DNA of 15,221 nucleotides from the NCBI GenBank assembly GCA_964384485.1, contig CAYLLE010000089.1:1-15221 (forward strand), given 5' to 3'. Below the pieces are notes generated by a model. That model saw only the letters and a program-made list of their open reading frames with translations, was not told the DNA's origin and searched no databases. The position numbers were made by a program, and so were the translations under genes. The DNA is from CAYLLE01 sp964384485. Its GTDB lineage: Bacteria; Spirochaetota; Spirochaetia; CAYLLE01. Of this stretch, positions 14,129-15,221 are shown one piece after another. The number at the start of each line of letters is the position of its first letter. Within the stretch, counting starts at the first letter, position 1.

Positions 14129-15160
14129 TCAGGAAGACCGCTTATATAGCACCAGGGGAAAGAATGGGATGTCCGGCGGGGAGAATTCGATCAGGAACTC
14201 AACAAAACCGTCTGATTGATCTATAGTAAAAACTCCCCCGATCTGGTTTGTAAGTGCCCGGATTAACGTCATCCCCAGGGAATCTCCTTCACCGAGCCTT
14301 TTCTCTTCGAAGGGCACTCCGTCATTTTTAATCTTGAGCAGAACCTTCCGGTCTTGTTTATGCTGTCTTAAAGAGACCCAGATGCTGCCGGACCGCTCTT
14401 CCGGAAAGGCATATTTAAAAGCATTGGTTATTACTTCACTTATAATAAGCGCGAGGGGGGTTGTGTAGGTATCGGAGAGATAGAGCTCCTCAATATCGGT
14501 ATGTATGGAAATTCTCGACCCTGCCCCACCGATACTCTCCGCAATCCGTTCTATAAGAGTTTTCATGAAATTCCGGGTATCCATATCAAGATCATCCGAA
14601 TTTTTCTGAAGCTGTCTATGTACCAGAGACATGGTAACAATCCGGTTCCGGAGTTCCCGGAATTTCTGCCGGGAATCGTCATTGTTCATATAGTCGCTCT
14701 GCAATTCAATCATCCCGGCCAGCATATTCAAGTGGTTGGTAATCCGGTGGTTCATCTCCCGGACCATTATCTCCTTCTGGCTGAGCAGGGCGATGAGTTC
14801 CGCCTCGCTCCTTTTTCTCCTCTCCACTTCCTCTTTATGGTGCTTGGTTAACCGGCTTATATATCCCAGGGCAGAGGAAGCGAGTAAAATGTTTACATGA
14901 CCAAAAACGAATCCTGCGGTTCCTTCAGGCAGATATCCGGGTAAACGGATCAGCAGATAGGTAAGGTTAACCCCGGTTATCACACCGGTACAGACAACAG
15001 CCCACCAGGGACCTAAAAAGTAGGAAGATACCAACACGGGAATGAATGATGCCGGAAATATTATATTCACCCGGCTGGGAGATAGCAAATGAAGGGCGGT
15101 AATATATCCAAGAAAAAGAATAATAGAAAGGGTAATGGGCCTTTTGTTTTTCAAATTCAT
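14129..15160 (-). CDS. Membrane histidine kinase of the HisKA_2/HATPase_c type
   Basis: Started at the ATG at 15158-15160 this is a 343-residue kinase. A GTG four codons earlier has no Shine-Dalgarno, while the ATG follows AGGTG at 9 nt. Three or four membrane segments fill residues 8-101, with very short loops, and give a membrane-embedded sensor. A short helix rich in Lys, Arg and Glu (KHHKEEVERRKRSEAE) links it to HisKA_2. There LLSQKEIMVREMNHRITNHLNMLAGMIELQS carries H138. The ATPase domain has the N-box SEVITNAFKYAFPE and LGMTLIRALTNQIGG. This kinase type often signals to atypical or stress-response regulators. No regulator gene adjoins it here. Its stop lies 5 bp from that of the convergent trehalase-like gene, so neither has room for its own terminator in the gap. 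Confidence 0.9.
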   Translation of the reverse strand: MNLKNKRPITLSIILFLGYITALHLLSPSRVNIIFPASFIPVLVSSYFLGPWWAVVCTGVITGVNLTYLLIRLPGYLPEGTAGFVFGHVNILLASSALGYISRLTKHHKEEVERRKRSEAELIALLSQKEIMVREMNHRITNHLNMLAGMIELQSDYMNNDDSRQKFRELRNRIVTMSLVHRQLQKNSDDLDMDTRNFMKTLIERIAESIGGAGSRISIHTDIEELYLSDTYTTPLALIISEVITNAFKYAFPEERSGSIWVSLRQHKQDRKVLLKIKNDGVPFEEKRLGEGDSLGMTLIRALTNQIGGVFTIDQSDGFVEFLIEFSPPDIPFFPLVLYKRSS

Positions 15161-15221
15161 TACAGACAACACCTAACTATAAATCATTTACCCCTAAAAA
15201 TAAAGAATATCATGCTAAACT

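Noticed and set aside
15161..15221. Promoter for the HisKA_2-type kinase with TATAGT at 15176-15181
   Set aside because: The implied transcript start falls after the AGGTG needed for translation and the -35 match is poor. The AT-rich tail may hold a promoter, but I cannot place it.

Overview
This 15.2-kb window is chromosomal bacterial DNA and almost completely coding. It holds nine complete genes, one of them apparently split by a frameshift, and possibly the last 27 codons of a tenth. No stretch of 300 bases lacks a gene. I see no tRNA, rRNA, CRISPR array, insertion sequence or phage gene. The gene mix is large membrane-bound sensor kinases, cytoplasmic glycosidases, Gfo/Idh/MocA and PfkB sugar enzymes, and an ArgA-type acetylglutamate synthase. 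That suits a free-living saccharolytic bacterium, and a spirochaete of moderate GC content is my best guess. No marker gene here proves it.

Layout from low to high coordinates. Positions 1-131 hold a possible C-terminal gene end on the + strand and a weak terminator. Positions 132-3114 (minus) carry a hybrid sensor histidine kinase (dCache, membrane segment, PAS, HisKA, HATPase, two receiver domains) split into two overlapping frames at a run of seven A. Positions 3202-6389 (minus) form a sugar operon in transcription order: sugar isomerase/epimerase-like TIM barrel, Gfo/Idh/MocA oxidoreductase, PfkB-family kinase. Upstream of it, 6441-8240 (minus) is a PhoR-like histidine kinase. Positions 8294-12833 (minus) are three genes with overlapping stop and start codons: a GH42-like glycosidase, an N-acetylglutamate synthase and a D-2-hydroxyacid dehydrogenase. 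Divergent from these, 12873-14123 (plus) is a GH37 trehalase-like glycosidase. It converges, with 5 bp between stops, on a small HisKA_2-type histidine kinase at 14129-15160 (minus).

The genes suggest uptake and breakdown of an oligosaccharide or glycoside. Two signal-less glycosidases would act on imported substrate, and an NAD-dependent oxidoreductase plus an isomerase would rework a sugar or keto-sugar. A PfkB kinase would phosphorylate the product, and a hydroxyacid dehydrogenase may handle an acid product. This pathway is inference; no transporter or transcription factor lies in the window. The three histidine kinases have no stand-alone response regulator beside them.

The strongest non-coding signals are two. 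One is a 17-bp perfect palindrome between the divergent glycosidases that contains a TATAAT on each strand. The other is a hairpin with a GCAA loop just before the PfkB kinase start; when folded it would place a distant GGGAG next to the AUG.
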